A stretch of DNA of 26,270 bases from Didymodactylos carnosus (taxonomy: Eukaryota; Rotifera; Eurotatoria; Philodinida; Philodinidae): positions 1 to 26,270 of the forward strand of contig CAJNOQ010002107.1 in assembly GCA_905250885.1 (NCBI GenBank). The letters run 5' to 3'. This document shows positions 12,281 through 23,039 of the stretch, piece by piece. Each line of letters begins with the position of its first letter. The first letter of the stretch is position 1. The position numbers were made by a program, and so were the translations under genes. The notes under the pieces are model-generated. The model was not told the DNA's origin. It saw only the letters and a list, made by a program, of their open reading frames with translations, and searched no databases.

Positions 12281-12984
12281 TCATCAATGGTCTTAGAAAA
12301 CGCACAGACTTAAATCTACGTTTAAATTATTCTAATATTTCGTTTTTTATCACTAATTTGAGTCAGCTTCGGAAATATCTTAAATCAATGCTTAACTTAT
12401 GATCACATTTCATGGAATTAACATAACCTCAAGTCAAAACGAAGGCGTACTCGATCACTTGAATTACAGAGTTACTCAGAAATACTGATGAAATGATCCC
12501 TGATCAAACCTAAACCACACCTTATAAAAATTAAGGTTTCTTATTCGCATTCAGTGAATCCGGATACTCTTTTTAATATTTCCTTTTAGAGTTTTGTCTA
12601 AATTCCGTTTTTCAATTTCCTGCACAATTCAGTCTATAGTGTACTAACTCAAACCACAGCTGGTATATCGTGAGAAGAGAGCACTTGCTCTGAAATGCAA
12701 ATCTTCTTTGTGCATGTTTCGCCTTTCTAAAAATTCATGAGCAACAGTCATAAGAAACGACAAGTGATCATAAATTGTGTCGCTGAGGTAGCTCTAGCCA
12801 ACGCCATCCACAATAAAGCAACGTTAGATATGCCTCGATACATCATTATTATTTTTTATTTAATGTCATAAGTTGCTGCACAGGGTCCGATACAAGAGTT
12901 CTAATTTCTTGAAAGAATTTCACACAATCAAAAAGAAGATTGAAATATGATACTTACTGGGTCAAAATAATTTTTCTGTCAATA

Positions 12985-13034
12985 ATCGCGACTGTCAACT
13001 CCTTTCAAACGGAAAATATGTTGACAGTCGGGAT
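12985..13034. repeat. Hairpin with 15-bp arms
   Basis: ATCGCGACTGTCAAC (12985-12999) pairs with GTTGACAGTCGGGAT (13020-13034), with one mismatch and a 20-nt loop. It lies about 740 bp upstream of the DZIP1 start. A short GTTGACTG just downstream resembles part of an arm. The function is unknown. Confidence 0.6.
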
Positions 13035-14912
13035 TTTATGTTGACTGCTTTATTGATCAATACTGTGAGCCAATAGACGATTTGTTCATAACTCATTCTA
13101 AAACATGCGTGCGTAAGTGAATTTGTGTTTCATAGTGTAGATATGGCTTCAGAGAATTCAACTGGTTTACAATAATTAATAAACAGTAATGTTTAATCGC
13201 TTAAAAATAGAAATGAGCACCAAAGTTCTTTCGTCTTTACCGTAAGCCCGAACAAGTGAAAAAACGCAGGAAAAGATTGGAGAGAAAAATCTTCGAAAAA
13301 ATAAAAAGTTTTAGGAAAGAGTACTTTTTCATAAAAGTTGAGAAAAATTACTCTCAGAATCGAATAAAGTTAAAATTTGCGTCTCATTAAGACGAAGATG
13401 TTGTCAAATAGCTGCTGTACATACCTATCACAGAACCACTTTTTTACCAGTTTTCTATCAGGCTGTGGAAGGTTTTGAAGTCGAAATCTTGAGTATGTCT
13501 ATGATATACATATGAGAAGGACTGATTTAATAATGAAACTATGGAAAACTAGCTAGTCTTGTCCTTCAGCCGAAAAATTAGTATTTTGCGCTTTTCTTGG
13601 TTTTAAATTAAGTTGAGAGGAGAAAAGCTGAGAAGCGTGTCACATCGCTGTGGATGAATCAGGCACGCTCAGTTTCGTGATATTTCAATTAGCAGCTGGA
13701 CAATCGGTCAGATCTCAATGCAAAGTAATCTGAAACAAAAAGTGCTTCCTTCCATGAATGGATTCAGTCTTACCAAATAACTGTTTATGTGAACATTTTC
13801 AGCTTTTTTTATACAAACCGGTCAGTCGGAGTGTTATTCACTTACTGCTTTGTACGCTGATCATTATAAAGCTTGATTCACTGTTTTCTTTACGATTTCT
13901 TGTCGCTTTCGAATTTTGAGTACTTGTAATCGCAACACCTTATTCGCATGTTGGATCGGGTGTTTTTCCCAGTGGTAAACCAATTAGCATCTAGGATAAC
14001 TCTTTTTAATAAGTTAATACAGTTGCTTTTGTTTTGATTTTACAGCTTATCATGAAGTCATTGACGTTTTCTAATCAGCACTCTTTTTCGATTTTCTAAA
14101 ATTACGATTCTGCAAATAATTGTTAACAAATCACGATTAATCCTTAGAATTGTGGCAGTTCTATCGGTATCTAGTCCATTTATTTAATGCAAATAGCACA
14201 ATCAGATATTACAAAAAAATATTAATGTAGAATTAATTCAATTGAAAGTGTAAATGCCAGAAAAAATTAATTAAATGTTGAAAAAATTGAATAATATAAT
14301 TATTCAAAATGTATTCGTATGTTGTCGATATCCTAATATCCATAATACTCACGCTATCTTCGAGCCTTGTTTTTATCAAATTATACAGAGGTGTCGGAAT
14401 GATTCTGAAACTATGAATGCTCAAGGACAAGAACGCAAAGAAAAAAATAGTTTCTGCTAGAAAAAAACGAAAATTTTCAAAATCTGTGAGTGCCGAGGCA
14501 CCTACGGTCTCCATGGTTCCGCCACCTCTAAAACTATACACTGCAATAGAAGAAGATGGTCCATTTATATAATAAATGCCAGAATCGTTCTGTCCTAATC
14601 TCAAAGCTATATGTTACTAGTGTGGCTGCCAGAAACGGCGTTTCAGAGCTGTCGAATGCACTTTCCATTGCATTCTACACCATTTGTTTATTTTTAATTT
14701 TTCCTTATTTTAATACTTTGCTTAGGAAATTTTACAGTTTGTGATTTGCAGTTATCATACTGTGTTTCCAAGAAGGTGAGAAGCGAATTTTCTTAATATA
14801 CAGATGTGTGTAGAGCAACAAAATTGATGGAGAACACCTTGTTTTCCAAAATTTTGTTTATTATTGAGTGATTTTTTTTTTGTTTGGACTTTATTTTTTA
14901 ACGTGACTAGTT

Positions 14913-14923
14913 CATGTTTTCAG
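14913..14923 (+). promoter_or_regulatory. Acceptor-like site abutting the LCMT1 start
   Basis: TCATGTTTTCAG ends directly before ATGGCTAAT. This fixes the likely start at 14924 rather than the in-frame upstream ATG at 14864. The hydrophobic 20 residues that the upstream ATG would add are not found in LCMT1 proteins and read as intron or outron sequence. Confidence 0.55.
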
Positions 14924-15895
14924 ATGGCTAATACAGTTGAAAATGATAATACCGCTATAATTGAGACAAACACTGATTCAAGTTCATGTAAACTGTATGC
15001 TATTAGTCGTGACTATTGGTCTGATCCATATATGAAATTTTTTACAACGAAGCATGAACGTAAAACACCTGAAATTAATATTGGCTATTATATTCGTGTA
15101 ACAGCTATTCGTAAATTTCTGAAAAAATTTATTCAACAAACAAATCAACAATGTCAAATAATTAATTTGGGTTGTGGCTATGATACAACATATTTTAATC
15201 TTCAAGATGATCCAAGTTTAAATGTTAAACATTTTATTGATATCGATTTTTATCAAATAACTGAGATAAAAACACGTCTTATACGTCGTACACCACAATT
15301 AGCAGAAAAATTAAATATTAATGAAGAAGAAGAGAGTATATCAATTCCAGGTGGTTTACACACTTCTACTTATACTATATTGCCTGTTGATTTACGTGAA
15401 ATATCATCGTTAGATAAACAATTACAATTAATTGAAAAAAATCTCGATTATAATTTACCAACATTTTTTCTCAGTGAATGTGTTCTTATTTACATGTCAT
15501 TAGAAAATTCAACAAATTTATTATCCTATATTACACAAAAATTTTCAACGTGTTTTTTTTTAAATTTTGAACAAATAAATATGTTTGATCGTTTTGGACA
15601 AATTATGTATGATAATTTGAAACAACGATGTTGTCATTTATTAGGAATTCAAGCATGTAAATCAAAACAAACACAATGTCAACGATTTATAGATACAAAT
15701 TTTCAACAAGCACAATTGATTAGTCTAAATGATTATTATAAACAATATGTGGATATTAGAGAAAAACAACGTTTAGATAAAATTGATGGCGGATTAGATG
15801 AGAAAGAATTATTAGAACAATTATTTGATCATTATTGTTTTTGTTGGGCTTATAAAGATCCGTTAAATATCGGCTTAGATAAAGTGACATCATAG
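14924..15895 (+). CDS. LCMT1: Leucine carboxyl methyltransferase 1 (PP2A methyltransferase)
   Basis: LCMT1 transfers a methyl group from S-adenosylmethionine to the C-terminal leucine carboxylate of the PP2A catalytic subunit. This promotes assembly with B-type regulatory subunits in the cytosol. The 323-residue product is near the usual animal length. Visible landmarks are RDYWSDPYMKFF (29-40), KTPEINIGYYIRV (47-59), the SAM-binding loop NLGCGYDTT (81-89), the acidic IDIDF (105-109), VDLREI (155-160), SECVLIYM (184-191), NFEQINMFDRFGQIM (214-228) and the C-terminal ELLEQLFDHYCFCWA (295-309). All key family motifs are intact. The coding region has no introns, unlike its neighbours with 10-18 exons. 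It is probably functional. Confidence 0.95.
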   Translation: MANTVENDNTAIIETNTDSSSCKLYAISRDYWSDPYMKFFTTKHERKTPEINIGYYIRVTAIRKFLKKFIQQTNQQCQIINLGCGYDTTYFNLQDDPSLNVKHFIDIDFYQITEIKTRLIRRTPQLAEKLNINEEEESISIPGGLHTSTYTILPVDLREISSLDKQLQLIEKNLDYNLPTFFLSECVLIYMSLENSTNLLSYITQKFSTCFFLNFEQINMFDRFGQIMYDNLKQRCCHLLGIQACKSKQTQCQRFIDTNFQQAQLISLNDYYKQYVDIREKQRLDKIDGGLDEKELLEQLFDHYCFCWAYKDPLNIGLDKVTS

Positions 15896-16111
15896 TTAGT
15901 CAGATATTTTTATTAAACAGGCGAAGAACGTATTCTTTCACATTATAATTTGTTCACTCTAAAATATTCTCATATAAAAAGAAGAGTTAAAGCACATTTA
16001 CTGAAGTATAGTGTTGGTTTTTTCATCATTGTTGGCTATTTGTTAATCTCGGTGTGAGTGAGTGATTGATCTGCATCTATGTTGGGGTATGACACTGTTG
16101 TTATCGAATAG

Positions 16112-16117
16112 AATAAA
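16112..16117 (+). terminator. Probable LCMT1 poly(A) signal
   Basis: AATAAA lies 217 nt after the LCMT1 stop codon. A GT/T-rich stretch follows from about 16135, as expected for a downstream element. Confidence 0.5.
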
Positions 16118-16173
16118 GATAGAGTTTTACAATCATTGTTTGTTGGCTTTTTTCTTCGTTCTTTTTTGTTTTC

Positions 16174-16192
16174 CTATACACTTTGTGTATAG
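16174..16192. repeat. Perfect 8-bp hairpin
   Basis: CTATACAC and GTGTATAG pair around a TTT loop, just after the T-rich stretch downstream of LCMT1. A role in 3' end formation is possible but unsupported. Confidence 0.4.
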
Positions 16193-16840
16193 TCTTCTTT
16201 ATGCATAATTTTTACATTTATTGAAAAAAACATTTTTTTTTGTACGGACGCACTTTAAGTATTGTATTAAACATTTTTGTTTTCATAGAACAACGTTACA
16301 TAAAAATTTAACACATCTTTTTCTCGGTAATTATAACAAAATTATAAAGAGTGACTTTTTTTGTATTACTTTTCAGTAATTACATACCGTTTCAAAAGTC
16401 TATTCTAGACCGAAAAGATACGAACAATTCATTAATACAAAAAAATGGGAGAATGTACAGTATACTAATTTCTGTAGAGGAGAAAACTCGTTAACTCGTT
16501 AAGTCATCATCTAACGAAAAGTATCTAAAAAAATTTTAATTTTTGATGAGAATTAATCAGATGAAGATAAATGTTCTACATAAAGCAATTGTATTGAAGC
16601 TAATAGAAACATTATTAAATACTGTGTAAAAAATAAAACTTGTTTTTTCTGTCGCACTGTTCTTCTAAGCAGTTATTAGTCTGCATTGTTATTGAATATC
16701 GAATACAAAAGGTTTTATAGAGCAAAAAATTCTCTATTTTTTCAGCCTGAAGAGGCCTTTTAGGGCTATATGATATGTAAGTGTCAAAAAAATAATAAAA
16801 TACAAAATATCTCATTTTTTTGAGTTCCTCTGTTATTATA

Positions 16841-16855
16841 TATTCTTTATTTCAG
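16841..16855 (+). promoter_or_regulatory. Strong acceptor-like site upstream of HGS start
   Basis: A pyrimidine-rich tract ending CTTTATTTCAG lies 34 nt before the HGS ATG. It is either a 5' UTR intron acceptor or a spliced-leader trans-splice site. Confidence 0.5.
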
Positions 16856-16889
16856 ATTGATAATTAGACACATTTATCAAAAGCGAAAT

Positions 16890-19800
16890 ATGGGTCTTTT
16901 TTCTGTATCAAATACGAAATTATTTGATAAACTATTAGGTACAATAATTTTACGTAATCTGATAGTCAAAATAACATGTTGCATGAAACTTGTGTCAGAT
17001 AAGATTTCTTTCTAAAAATAATAAAATAGTACTAAATGTTCACTTACTTTGTAAACCACACATTATGTTTATGCCGGAAGTGCTCCATTTCAGCAAACGA
17101 TTATTGAGTCTTGAATCAGAGAAAAAATTTGTGTTTTTTATTAGAATAGATGTGCTTTTTTCTGTTCAGATAGAGCAACAAGTCCATTGTTATTAGAACC
17201 TGACTGGGAAGCTGTTTTACAGTTGTGCGATATTGTTAAATCTAGTGAAGTAACGTAAGTGAAAGTAAAATCAGTAGACGATTTTTCAATGAATGTTTTT
17301 TGTTTGATTATTTTAGGCCAAAATATACTGTGCAAACAATCAAAAAGAAGTTTAATAGTGACAATGGACACGTTGTATTAAGATCATTACAAGTAATAAA
17401 AAGAAGCATGCTGTGTATAGATCATGCATAAATATTTGATTATTATTAGTGTTTGGAATCAGTTGTAAAAAATTGTGGCTCACATATTCATCAAGAATGT
17501 GCTAATCGAGATTTTGTTGATGCATTAAGAGAATTGGCTAAAGTAAGCAACAAAAAAAGAGCTGATATTGTTATTTTCCGTTAAAAAACCTTTGGAAGAT
17601 CAGTTTACTAACACAGACGGCTTCGACTTAATGAAAGTCAGTCTAAGATGTAATGTTTTTTTTTATCGATTCATTAACTCACTTTTCGCAAGCGTGAACG
17701 ATTAACCTAATCTTTTACTCCAATGGTGGTTTATGTTCTTATTTAGAATGGGCCAGAACCAGTGCGAGATAAAGTGTGTGAACTTATTCAATGCTGGTCA
17801 CATGGACTTGGTAAGAAGAGTCACAATTACAAAATGGATCTTGCACTCCTATTTGATGTGTGTCGTTTTAGGTCAACAATATCAAATATTTACAGATACT
17901 TATAATTTGATGAAATTAGAAAGTTATCGTTTTCCAGCGTTAAAAGAATCGGAAGCATTTTTTGAAAGTGAAGTAGCTCCTGAATGGAAAGAAGCAAATC
18001 AATGTTTTCGTTGTCGTACAAATTTTACAACGTTTAATAGAAAAGTAAGTGTTGAAAAAATGTAACTAAAATTTACCACTTTGATTTATCAACTGTGAAT
18101 TTACCACTTATCTTTATTTTTTCAGCATCATTGCCGAAATTGTGGAGAGACATTCTGTCAAGCATGTATGTCGACTTGGTTGATTAATACCTGTGTAATG
18201 AATATCATTCGTTTAGGTTCATCTAAACAATGTCCGATTCCCAAATATGGAATAGATAAAGATGTGCGTGTTTGCGTAGCTTGCTACGATAAACTAATGG
18301 GGTACAAGATTTATTAACGTTTATGCTTTCTTGTACTAGTCATTGTTTTCCGTGAGGCTTTAACTTTAACGAGTTTTTCTTCCCAAGTTCTTTTCTTATT
18401 CAAAAGACTTCTTTAAAAAGTTCTAAAGTATACATTTCTTTTCTGCAGTAATACAACCCTTAGTGAGTTTGGAGTATCAATGACAAATCCGACGGCAAAC
18501 ACTTCCACAACAACTACAGGAATATTTAAACCATCAAATTCAGCTACCTCCGCACCAACAGTTACATCACAGGTACTGATGATTTTAAGCGAATAATTTT
18601 TATCTATTTTATAATATATTGTTGATTATCTACAGACAAAAAGTCAAGCCGAATTAGAAGAAGAAGAAGCATTTCAATTAGCTTTAGCTATATCGCAAAG
18701 TGAAGCAGATGAAAAAGAACGACAAAAGAAAATGTTAACCCAGAAATACGCCTTAGCAACGGTGGATAACAATACATCAATATCCACACCATTGACAGCA
18801 ACGGTTTCGGTTCCTGTTGCACGACAAGTGAGAAAAGCTTGATTTATTTAATACGAGTTACACTGTTATAATAGATTTGTTTTACTATACTTTAGTATAA
18901 CTCCGATGAAACAGATCAGTTTGCTGGTGGGGAATTATCAAAATATTTAGAACGATCTTATTGGGAACAAAAACAGCAGACAAACAATTTAGTAGAATCG
19001 AATGCAACTATTACTGGTAATCCACCCGTATCATCGACATCTACCATCTCAGCAACGAGAACATCTTCACTGCATGATAGATTTCCAAACGAGCATGATA
19101 AGGCAACAACAAATCTGTCTGTAAGACTAACGTTTTGGGCAAATTAATGTAAAACAACCTGTATCTATTTCTTTCTTTTTTTCTTTAATAGGATTCAACT
19201 GATCATTTTGTTAGTAACAACGAAATCGATGGTTTTGTCGATTTGGTTACGGTAAACTAACAAATCATTTCACTTGTATACGACATACAGAACATTTCTC
19301 CTTTAGCAACATATCAATAACTTTAAATTTCGAATGTTAAGTAATCAACAGCGTAGCAGAAACATATCAAATGATACAGCAGTTCAATCAGTATTTCTTA
19401 TATTACAACATTTTCATCCAGAATTAAGTCGCTTTATGCAATTACTAGAGAATAAACGAGGTATGAGAACAAATTCAAGAATTATACACGACTTAGCTAT
19501 CTATCATTCACAGTGAACGATAAAATCTAGAGAGATAACCTGTCGAGATGAGGGAATAGTGATGGATCATGATATTTTTTGGTAGAGTTGAGCGAGTCTA
19601 AGTTCAGATTCAAACTGCAGATTTTGCGTTCCAGGTTGAATTAGTTTATGTTTTTTCTTGGATGAGATTATCTTTTCAACATTTTTTTCTTTCGGTTCAT
19701 ATGGGCTTTGAGTTCGAAAAACGTTGAAAAAACGGACTTCGGAATTCTTTTTTCATTCCAAGTCGCTTTTTATATTTGAGGGCTCCAGTCCGATCTATCC

Positions 19801-20911
19801 TAGTTTCTTAACGCAACTAACTTCACTTTTTTTCTGATGTATTATAAGATTCAAACACAAGACTCTACTTTCTTAGGTTATTATGAACATTTGCAAGATA
19901 AATTAAATCAATTGAAAGATGCCCGTGAAGCTCTGAATGCTTTACGCTTGGAACATTATGAGCGGAAGCAACGTGAAGCAATGGAACGTGAACGTCAACG
20001 ACAAATGCAATTAGCACATAAATTAGATATAATGAGACAAAAGAAACAAGTAAACACTTTAGATAGATAAATAGATATCTATGTACAAAACTAATCCTTG
20101 CTTTTTAAGGAGTATCTCGAATATCAACGACAACTACATTTACAACGTTTGGCTGAACAAGAACGAGAAATGCAAGTGCGCTTAGAACAACAACGTCAGT
20201 TGATACTAGCACGAGAACAACAATCACAGAACTCACGTTTAGTTGCATCCGGTCAAGTACGTTTAGATTCTGTTCTGCATGAAGGAAATCGGAAGTGTCA
20301 AAGTCATTTTGTTTTTATAGACATTAACAACGGCGCCGTATGATTATGGAGCACAACACTTATCAACAGGAATACAATCGCATCAGCAATTTAATAATTA
20401 TCAAAATCCTGTGCTAATGCCGATGTATGATCCAACTATACCGCCTCAGACACAATATCCAGTTTATTCTCAGTCTCATTTGCCATCAATGCCACTATAT
20501 GAATATCAAGTATCATCACAACAGCATCATCAAATTAACGCACAACAAGCATTAAACTCTTATGTAGCTCCAACTGATAGTACGTTTTATCGCTTTTCTT
20601 ATGGAGGAGCCCCGCTTGTTTTAACCAAGAAAGAAGCACCATTTTAGCTTTACTTGGATATTTGTTTAGCAACTTTTCATCTTTGTTAAATGTTCTTAAA
20701 ATGTCATTATGTATATTTAGATAATTCCAACGTGATTCCAACAATGGTATCTAATACAATGCACGTGCCGTCTGCACGAATATCTTCTGCATCACAGTTT
20801 CATCAAATGAATGGTACCCAGCAGCAACCATTATCCACATTTGACAGTAATAATCAAGCATCAGCGAACAAAAATTCATCATCAGAACTAACTTTAATTT
20901 CATTTGATTAA
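16890..20911 (+). CDS. HGS: HGS/Hrs, ESCRT-0 endosomal sorting protein (17 exons, 729 aa)
   Basis: Exons: 16890-16938, 17170-17254, 17317-17392, 17450-17542, 17747-17810, 17872-18044, 18126-18165, 18217-18301, 18449-18572, 18636-18827, 18896-19120, 19192-19251, 19307-19460, 19877-20049, 20110-20256, 20321-20579, 20721-20911; 2190 nt in frame. Hrs pairs with STAM in ESCRT-0 and captures ubiquitinated cargo on early endosomes. Domains in order: VHS (about 5-145, with [11 protein letters not shown] and [10 protein letters not shown]); FYVE finger (about 160-222) with all eight cysteines (167, 170, 183, 186, 191, 194, 213, 216), the RKHHCRNCG core and RVC; a ubiquitin-interacting motif (271-290, [18 protein letters not shown]); a helical, coiled-coil core (about 423-580); a Gln/Ser/Tyr/Pro-rich tail; and the terminal clathrin-box-like LISFD. 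FYVE binds phosphatidylinositol 3-phosphate. The usual WxxD motif reads WKEA. The protein is slightly shorter than human HGS (about 777). Confidence 0.95.
18166..18216 (+). other. Frame-neutral 51-nt intron inside the FYVE finger
   Basis: GTATGT...TTTAG interrupts the codon for C194, a zinc ligand. It is 51 nt, a multiple of three, and has no in-frame stop. If retained it would add 17 residues right after a cysteine codon (reading [17 protein letters not shown]). Removing it restores the family's CxxC-SSK spacing, so it is called an intron. Confidence 0.8.
20580..20720 (+). other. Last HGS intron with an alternative stop
   Basis: Splicing at GATA|GTACG joins to the exon ending in LISFD. Without splicing the frame continues for 22 more codons to a TAG at 20645-20647 and yields a protein lacking the final 63-residue region and the clathrin-box motif. 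The conserved LISFD ending supports the spliced form as the main product. Confidence 0.6.
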
Positions 20912-21023
20912 GTTTTTTATCATCTCGGTGATTATTACTTATTTTTATTCCTTATAACCGTGCAATCATTTTCTTTATTATTCTATTTTGTAATCTGTTT
21001 TCAGCCTTTCTCAATGCGCTTTT

Positions 21024-21029
21024 AATAAA
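21024..21029 (+). terminator. Probable HGS poly(A) signal
   Basis: AATAAA lies 113 nt after the HGS stop, followed by a T-rich and then GT-containing stretch. Confidence 0.55.
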
Positions 21030-21101
21030 TGAATTTTTGTTTTCTTTTGCGTTAGTGGCGGTGTTAGGATGTCTAAAATCCGTTTTAGTTTCAATCAACC
21101 T

Positions 21102-21715
21102 ACTGACGAGGGAAACCTTTCAAGGTGATTAAACGCTTTTTGCTCGGAATCTAGTGGGTTATAGGTTACCGATCATGTTGATTACGAATATGATCATGGA
21201 GGTTGCCCTTAGCCCTTCGAAGACATGGTTTTCTAGGAAACCAGTTTTTCAAAAACCCGAAAATATAATCCGAACCTTTTTTAATGAGGCATGATTGTAG
21301 CCCGCAAAGTTTTGATTAAAATGAGACATCTCTCGGCTCTACACGACCTTTCTTCGCAAAGTTATAGAATTTACAAGAAAAGCCCTAAATTAATTTCTTA
21401 TTTCTGTAGCTTTGAGCTGACAATGAACATTAGGGCTTTTCTTGTAAATTCTATAACTTTGCAAAGAAAGGTCATGTAGAGTTGAGAGAGGCCTTATTTT
21501 AATCAAAAATTTGCGGGCTACAATCGTGCCTCATTAAGAAAGGTTCGGATTATATTTTCGGGTTTTTGAAAAACTGATTTTCTAGAAAACCAGGTCTTCG
21601 AAGGGCTAAGGGCATCCTCCATGGTCATATTCGTAATCAGCATGATCGATAACCTATAACTCACTAGATTCCGAGCAAAAAGCGTTTAATCACCTCGAAA
21701 GGTTCCCTCATGAGT
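21102..21715. mobile_element. Foldback element with ~280-bp inverted arms
   Basis: The arm at about 21108-21388 matches the reverse complement of about 21430-21709 at roughly 92-93% by eye, mostly differing by transitions. The spacer is only about 41 nt. The outer ends are near GAGGGAA and its complement. There is no transposase frame. The structure is that of a foldback or MITE-type element. A transcript would form a long, nearly perfect hairpin RNA. It begins about 190 bp after the HGS stop. No convincing target-site duplication was seen. Confidence 0.85.
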
Positions 21716-22368
21716 CGTATATTATAATGTGTCAAGGCGAAAGAAAAATCTTTGTCTGAATCAAAAGAACATAAATGTTTTTTCGAAGGTTTTTAAATAC
21801 AGTATTGTAGCGAAGAGATGCCATTGCTACATGCATCTTGAGTATTTTTCGCATTTGCCTTAGTCACTCAGAGTGAGATTTTCTCTCCTCGATATAAGTC
21901 TAGATTAAGGGAGTCGGTCACATTAAAAAGAAGATAAAGTGCTATACGCTAAAGTTCTATTATCTATCGTAGACTAATTTAGCTGCATACCCGCAGTGGC
22001 GAATCCAGTTTTCTACCGACGGAGTGGCGATATCTAAACGATGTCGTCCAAGGTAGTATGAGTATTTTTTCTAAGGAAGTCTGGCAGTGTACTTGCATTA
22101 GAATTTCATTTGCGAGTTGGCGACGGTCGTCGGACCGCCATAGTGCTACATCCGCGTCGTTCAACTTTTTTCGTATACCATTTTCTCTTTTTCGTAGAAC
22201 GTCATCTATAAAACTGACAGATGTTTGTGTGTTGTCATTCAAGTCGTATGGTATATAAGGTTCTCTCCTGTTAATTTTCTTTGTCAACAGAACACAATTT
22301 TATAAACAAGACCGATACTGTGCGAATTGACAGAATTCAGCTGCATGAAAACGTGTAATCAACCTCAA
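21716..22368. other. Non-coding stretch with a doubtful open frame
   Basis: On the minus strand 21979-22287 is open and fairly GC-rich, and could encode about 100 residues of charged, protein-like composition (RKRENGIRKKLNDADVALW and onward). It has no ATG at its start, and TAA bounds it upstream. An internal AACAG could be a splice acceptor. It may be an orphan exon or a relic of a gene or transposon; I do not recognise it. Confidence 0.25.
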
Positions 22369-22640
22369 ATGTGTGAGACTCAAATTCATTGAATAGAAAG
22401 CTCGGATATGATCAGAAAATATTAAAAGGATTATTCAAAAACAGTCAGATCTCAAGGATAAACATGAGAAATCGATGATGCCGTTGTTGAGTACCTTAAA
22501 AAGTGGCATGCGGTAGCGCCATCAGCGATCTTTCTCATTAAAGACTAATTGTTCGAAAAATTTGATCACTTTAAACAGAATATTTCATTATTTCGGCTTA
22601 TAATTGAAATTTCCATCCAATGAATTTGAGTCTCACGCAT
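22369..22640. mobile_element. 272-bp element bounded by 23-bp inverted repeats
   Basis: The sequence at 22369-22391 (GTGAGACTCAAATTCATTG core) is repeated inverted at 22618-22640 with one mismatch in 23. The 226-bp interior has no convincing coding frame. This is the layout of a short MITE. No clear target-site duplication was found. Confidence 0.55.
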
Positions 22641-23039
22641 CAAAAAAGAGATGGCGCGTATATGTGTTCCATTGTATGCGTCATCAATTGGCAGATCCCA
22701 CAGTACTACGACAATAAGGATTAATTTGGCGGACGAATAACGCCAGAATGATTAAAATGAACGTGATTAAACCAACTATTTTTTTTTTTCTTTCTCTCAT
22801 TCTATAAAATTACGCATATATCCCACTCATTTTAACTATTAAAAAATATGTCCCTACTTCCATTCATGCACATATAAGTACTATAGACCATTTTTTGTTC
22901 TAGTCATTTTTCATATATACAACAATTCTTTCTGTTCTGCAACAAGCATAGAACAACATTTTTTCCATTTGCTTCTTTTTATCATATTTACTAAATAAAC
23001 ATTTGTTAGCGTCATATAACATTTTTAAACAGTAAAAAG
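22641..23039. promoter_or_regulatory. Upstream region of the small hydrophilic-protein gene
   Basis: It contains a long T/C tract (about 22779-22799), then TATAAAA at 22803-22809, roughly 235 bp before the ATG. An acceptor-like site (ATTTTTAAACAG, ending 23032) lies only 7 nt before the ATG. The promoter call is tentative. Confidence 0.35.

Larger units (their letters stand above)
12244..14923. other. Divergent intergenic region DZIP1 / LCMT1
   Basis: These 2.7 kb separate two genes transcribed outward, so the region should contain both promoters. Open frames are short, lack homology I can recognise and overlap on both strands around 14230-14740. A lysine- and arginine-rich stretch of about 50 codons without a Met lies near 13210-13390. 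No RNA gene was recognised. A candidate splice donor, AAG then GTGAGA at 14776, could pair with the acceptor at 14923 to form a 5' UTR intron for LCMT1. Confidence 0.5.
15896..16889. other. Spacer between LCMT1 and HGS
   Basis: This AT-rich stretch has long T-runs and no coding exon that I recognise. It contains the likely LCMT1 poly(A) signal, a short perfect hairpin at 16174-16192, and the acceptor-like site upstream of HGS. Confidence 0.5.

Noticed and set aside
13210-13390. Lys/Arg-rich frame of about 53 codons on the + strand
   Set aside because: No Met, no splice context that could be confirmed, and the composition is expected of A-rich sequence.
14233-14744. Overlapping open frames on both strands (62-123 codons)
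   Set aside because: No recognisable motif, low-complexity hydrophobic stretches, and no matching exon structure. They look like chance frames in AT-rich DNA.
14864-14923. N-terminal extension of LCMT1 from an upstream in-frame ATG
   Set aside because: The extra 20 residues look like intron or outron sequence, end in a splice-acceptor-like TTTTCAG and are not part of the LCMT1 family.
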